A stretch of DNA of 64,000 nucleotides from positions 1 through 64,000 of the forward strand of contig NZ_JAAMFN010000018.1 in the NCBI RefSeq assembly GCF_013376095.1, in the 5' to 3' direction. Positions 62,067 through 64,000 of this stretch are shown in pieces. Origin of the DNA: Arthrobacter sp. SDTb3-6 (lineage in GTDB: Bacteria > Actinomycetota > Actinomycetes > Actinomycetales > Micrococcaceae). Positions within the stretch are counted from its first letter, which is position 1; each line of letters begins with the position of its first letter. The notes beneath the pieces were generated by a model. It saw nothing but the letters and a program-made list of their open reading frames with translations. It ran no database searches and had not been told where the DNA came from. A program made the translations under genes and the position numbers.

Positions 62067-63008
62067 TTACCCACTGCGCCCGGGGCCGGCCTGCCCGCCG
62101 GGGGCGCCGCCGGATACCGCAGCGAATGGATCGCCCCGCCTGGCGAGGCGGCGGAGCACTTCCTTGTAGTCCAACTGGGCCAGTGCCGGGCTGGCCAGCT
62201 CCCGCCAGGTGCGCGGGGCGGCGACCCAGGGGCGCGCCCTCCCGCGCAGTGAGTAGGGGGCCACGGTGGTCTTGTTGGCGCTGTTCTGGCTCCAGTCCAC
62301 GAACACCTTCCCACGGCGCAGGTCCTTGCGCATTAGCGAAACCACCAGCCCGGCATGGTCGGACTCCAGGGAGCGGGCCAGTTCATGCGCGACGTCGGAC
62401 ACCTCCCCGGATGTCCGGGTGCCGTCGAGCGCCGCGTAGAGGTGGATGCCCTTGCTGCCGCTGGTCACGGGCACCGGTTCCATGCCCCTGCCGGCCAGGG
62501 CGGTTCGGGCCAGCCGGGCCACCTCGGCACATTCGACAAGTCCCGCCCCTTCGCCCGGGTCCAGGTCCAGCACCAGCCTGTCGGGGTTCAGCGGTGTGCC
62601 CCGGGGGTCGAAGCGCCATTGCGGCACATGGATTTCCAAGGTGGCGAGCTGGCCCAGCCACATCAGGGTGGCCAGGTCATCAACCAGCGGGTAGTCGTTG
62701 GCATGGTCCTTGTGCTGCTGGGTGGCGCGCGGCACCCAGTCCGGGGTGGCGTCGTCGAGGTTCTTTTGGAAGAACATGGGCCCGGGTTTTGACGCCGTGC
62801 CCACACCGTTGACCCAACGTTTGCGCGTCGCCGGACGGCCGTGGGCTGCGGCAATGAGGTACGGGGCGGCCTGTTCGTAGTAGTCCAGCACATCGGCCTT
62901 GGTGGTGCCGGTCTCCGGGTAGAGGACCTTGTCCAGGTTGGTCAGCGTCAACCGGTGGCCGTCAATGGTGACGTCCTGTCTTTTTGCGGTCCCACGGGTG
63001 CCTGCCAT
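62067..63008 (-). CDS. LigD-type polymerase domain protein (NHEJ primase-polymerase), stand-alone
   Basis: 313 residues equal to the LigD polymerase (AEP primase-fold) domain: LTNLDKVLYPETGTTKADVLDYYEQAAPYLI, RPATRKRWVNGVG, MFFQKNLDDATPDWV, metal-binding Asp pair in LVLDLDPGEG, SGSKGIHLYAAL (nucleotide His), KVFVDWSQNSANKTTVAPYSLRGRARPWVAAP. In mycobacterial and other full LigD proteins, ligase and nuclease domains are attached; here the frame ends after ELASPALAQLDYKEVLRR and a ~20-residue tail. No Ku gene is in view. ATG 63008 (MAGTRGTAKRQ) chosen. Confidence 0.9.
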   Translation of the reverse strand: MAGTRGTAKRQDVTIDGHRLTLTNLDKVLYPETGTTKADVLDYYEQAAPYLIAAAHGRPATRKRWVNGVGTASKPGPMFFQKNLDDATPDWVPRATQQHKDHANDYPLVDDLATLMWLGQLATLEIHVPQWRFDPRGTPLNPDRLVLDLDPGEGAGLVECAEVARLARTALAGRGMEPVPVTSGSKGIHLYAALDGTRTSGEVSDVAHELARSLESDHAGLVVSLMRKDLRRGKVFVDWSQNSANKTTVAPYSLRGRARPWVAAPRTWRELASPALAQLDYKEVLRRLARRGDPFAAVSGGAPGGQAGPGRSG

Positions 63009-63239
63009 GGTTCCAGTCTGGCCCCCGCCCGGCGGGTCCGCCACCCTTGCCACCCGGGAGCCGGCGGGCGCACAATGGCGTTAGTGGTTTGCCTTGCGGC
63101 GTGCCCCGCAGCCAGCTCAGGGTGGAGACCCGGAACCGTGGCCGGGTGGCTGTGGGGGCCAACCCCGGCGTCGGCCAAGTGGTGGCCCGGCTTGGTGGCA
63201 GTCGTTTGGTCGCAGCACGGGCCGGAAACGGGGTGTGTC

Positions 63240-64000
63240 ATGGGCACGCACAGACACCCGGGTTCCCTGCGCGGCGGGGATTCCACCGACGGGAATCCGC
63301 AAGAAGGGGAAGCACTGCAAGGCGGCACGGTGGACCCGTCGACGCGCCGCAAGGTGTATTTGGCCACTGCTGCCGCAGCGCTCGGCGGGTTGTTGTTCGG
63401 CTTCGACACTTCGGTCATCAACGGGGCCGTGAATTCGATCCAGAAGACGTTCAGCCTTGACCCGGCAGTCCTGGGGTTTACGGTGGCGATCACGCTGCTG
63501 GGGTGCGCCGTCGGGGCTTGGTTTGCCGGGCAGCTGGCCGATGTGTGGGGCCGCAAGCCGGTCATGGTCCTGGCCGCGTGCCTGTTTGTGGCTAGTTCCA
63601 TTGGATCAGGCTTTGCCTTCGCGGATTGGGACCTGATGGCGTGGCGGGTCATCGGCGGATTGGCCATCGGCATCGCCTCCGTCATTGCACCGGCCTACAT
63701 TGGGGAGATTGCCCCGGCGCGCCTGCGCGGGGCCCTCAGCTCGCTGCAACAGCTGGCCATCACGGTCGGGATCTTTCTGGCCCTGCTGTCGGACGCTTCC
63801 CTGGCCAGGGGCGCCGGAGGGGCCGGCGGCCAATTGTGGTGGGGGGTGCCCGCCTGGCGCTGGATGCTGCTGGTGGGCGTCATCCCGGCCGTCGTCTATG
63901 GCGTGCTGTCCCTGCGCATTCCCGAGTCGCCGCAGTACCTGATCCGTGCCGGCCGCAAGGACGAGGCCCTCGAAGTGATCCGCCGGGTCACCGGGGCGGC
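63240..64000 (+). CDS. sugar-porter family MFS transporter, 5' part
   Basis: First 253 residues; the gene continues beyond the window. After a ~40-residue polar N-terminus, membrane segment 1 has LATAAAALGGLLFGFDTSVINGA, the sugar-porter signature; motif A GQLADVWGRKPVMV and GGLAIGIASVIAPAYIGEIAPARLRGAL (PAYxxE/AP) and SLQQLAITVGIF follow, then PESPQYLIRAGR, the PESPR-like motif. Sugar/polyol:H+ symporters share these. Start ATG 63240 assumed; a later start inside the polar tail is possible. Confidence 0.88.
   Translation, partial: MGTHRHPGSLRGGDSTDGNPQEGEALQGGTVDPSTRRKVYLATAAAALGGLLFGFDTSVINGAVNSIQKTFSLDPAVLGFTVAITLLGCAVGAWFAGQLADVWGRKPVMVLAACLFVASSIGSGFAFADWDLMAWRVIGGLAIGIASVIAPAYIGEIAPARLRGALSSLQQLAITVGIFLALLSDASLARGAGGAGGQLWWGVPAWRWMLLVGVIPAVVYGVLSLRIPESPQYLIRAGRKDEALEVIRRVTGA

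Overview
The window is GC-rich, densely coded, single-chromosome-like DNA of a high-GC Gram-positive actinomycete, most likely Micrococcaceae (Arthrobacter-like). This rests on family content: an iron-type DtxR/IdeR regulator, an XPB-type helicase with its large partner, DUF3027 and DUF3263 proteins, a WXG100 protein, a LigD-type polymerase, groEL with CIRCE operators, FemX, and two ydaO (cyclic di-AMP) riboswitches in front of cell-wall hydrolases. No rRNA, tRNA, CRISPR array, phage or insertion sequence was seen.

Layout. 1-2915: amino-acid-type ABC importer (permease cut by the window edge), lipoprotein binding protein and M14-type deacylase, divergent from a GntR/FCD regulator across a perfect palindrome. 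3479-7478: SNF2 ATPase plus SWIM zinc-finger protein. 7534-8044: decayed hipBA-like pair and a short tandem repeat. 8031-13190: MFS exporter, then PEP synthase with its regulatory kinase/phosphatase. 13350-13705: decayed partial copy of the SNF2 gene start. 13720-20539: SulP transporter, 2-hydroxyacid dehydrogenase, aminotransferase, winged-helix regulator with an AHSA1 protein, secreted CAP/FG-GAP protein. 20799-28782: catabolic island (metabolite/H+ symporter, SDR, LysR, 3-hydroxyisobutyrate-type dehydrogenase, aldehyde dehydrogenase, family III CoA-transferase, enoyl-CoA hydratase).

28962-45554: MacB-like ABC pair, FemX, ThrE exporter, siderophore-interacting protein, uracil-DNA glycosylase, DUF3263, LytR_C protein, TM2 protein, groEL, an RNase HI fusion, orphan WXG100, two-component system, TetR, a decayed maleylpyruvate-isomerase-like gene, methyltransferase. 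45669-54098: XPB operon, cold-shock/DUF3027 pair, serC, dtxR. 54274-56461: two consecutive riboswitch-controlled peptidoglycan hydrolases (M23, then NlpC/P60). 56711-59809: molybdenum-cofactor genes and an alpha/beta hydrolase. 59820-64000: MFS exporter with divergent TetR, LigD-type polymerase, and the start of a sugar-porter MFS.

Points beyond routine annotation: a family of palindromic intergenic repeats built on CGGTTGCAACCG in three gene-end positions (23009-23224, 28793-28946, 45609-45662); tandem riboswitches whose closing stems hold the ribosome binding sites; three decayed loci; a 17-bp perfect hairpin at 51394-51440; an RNase HI/NTF2-like fusion; and a stand-alone LigD-type polymerase. 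Starts were often moved downstream of the longest reading frame to fit ribosome binding sites or family length; these choices are stated per gene. All functions are inferred from reading the sequence; no database search was run.
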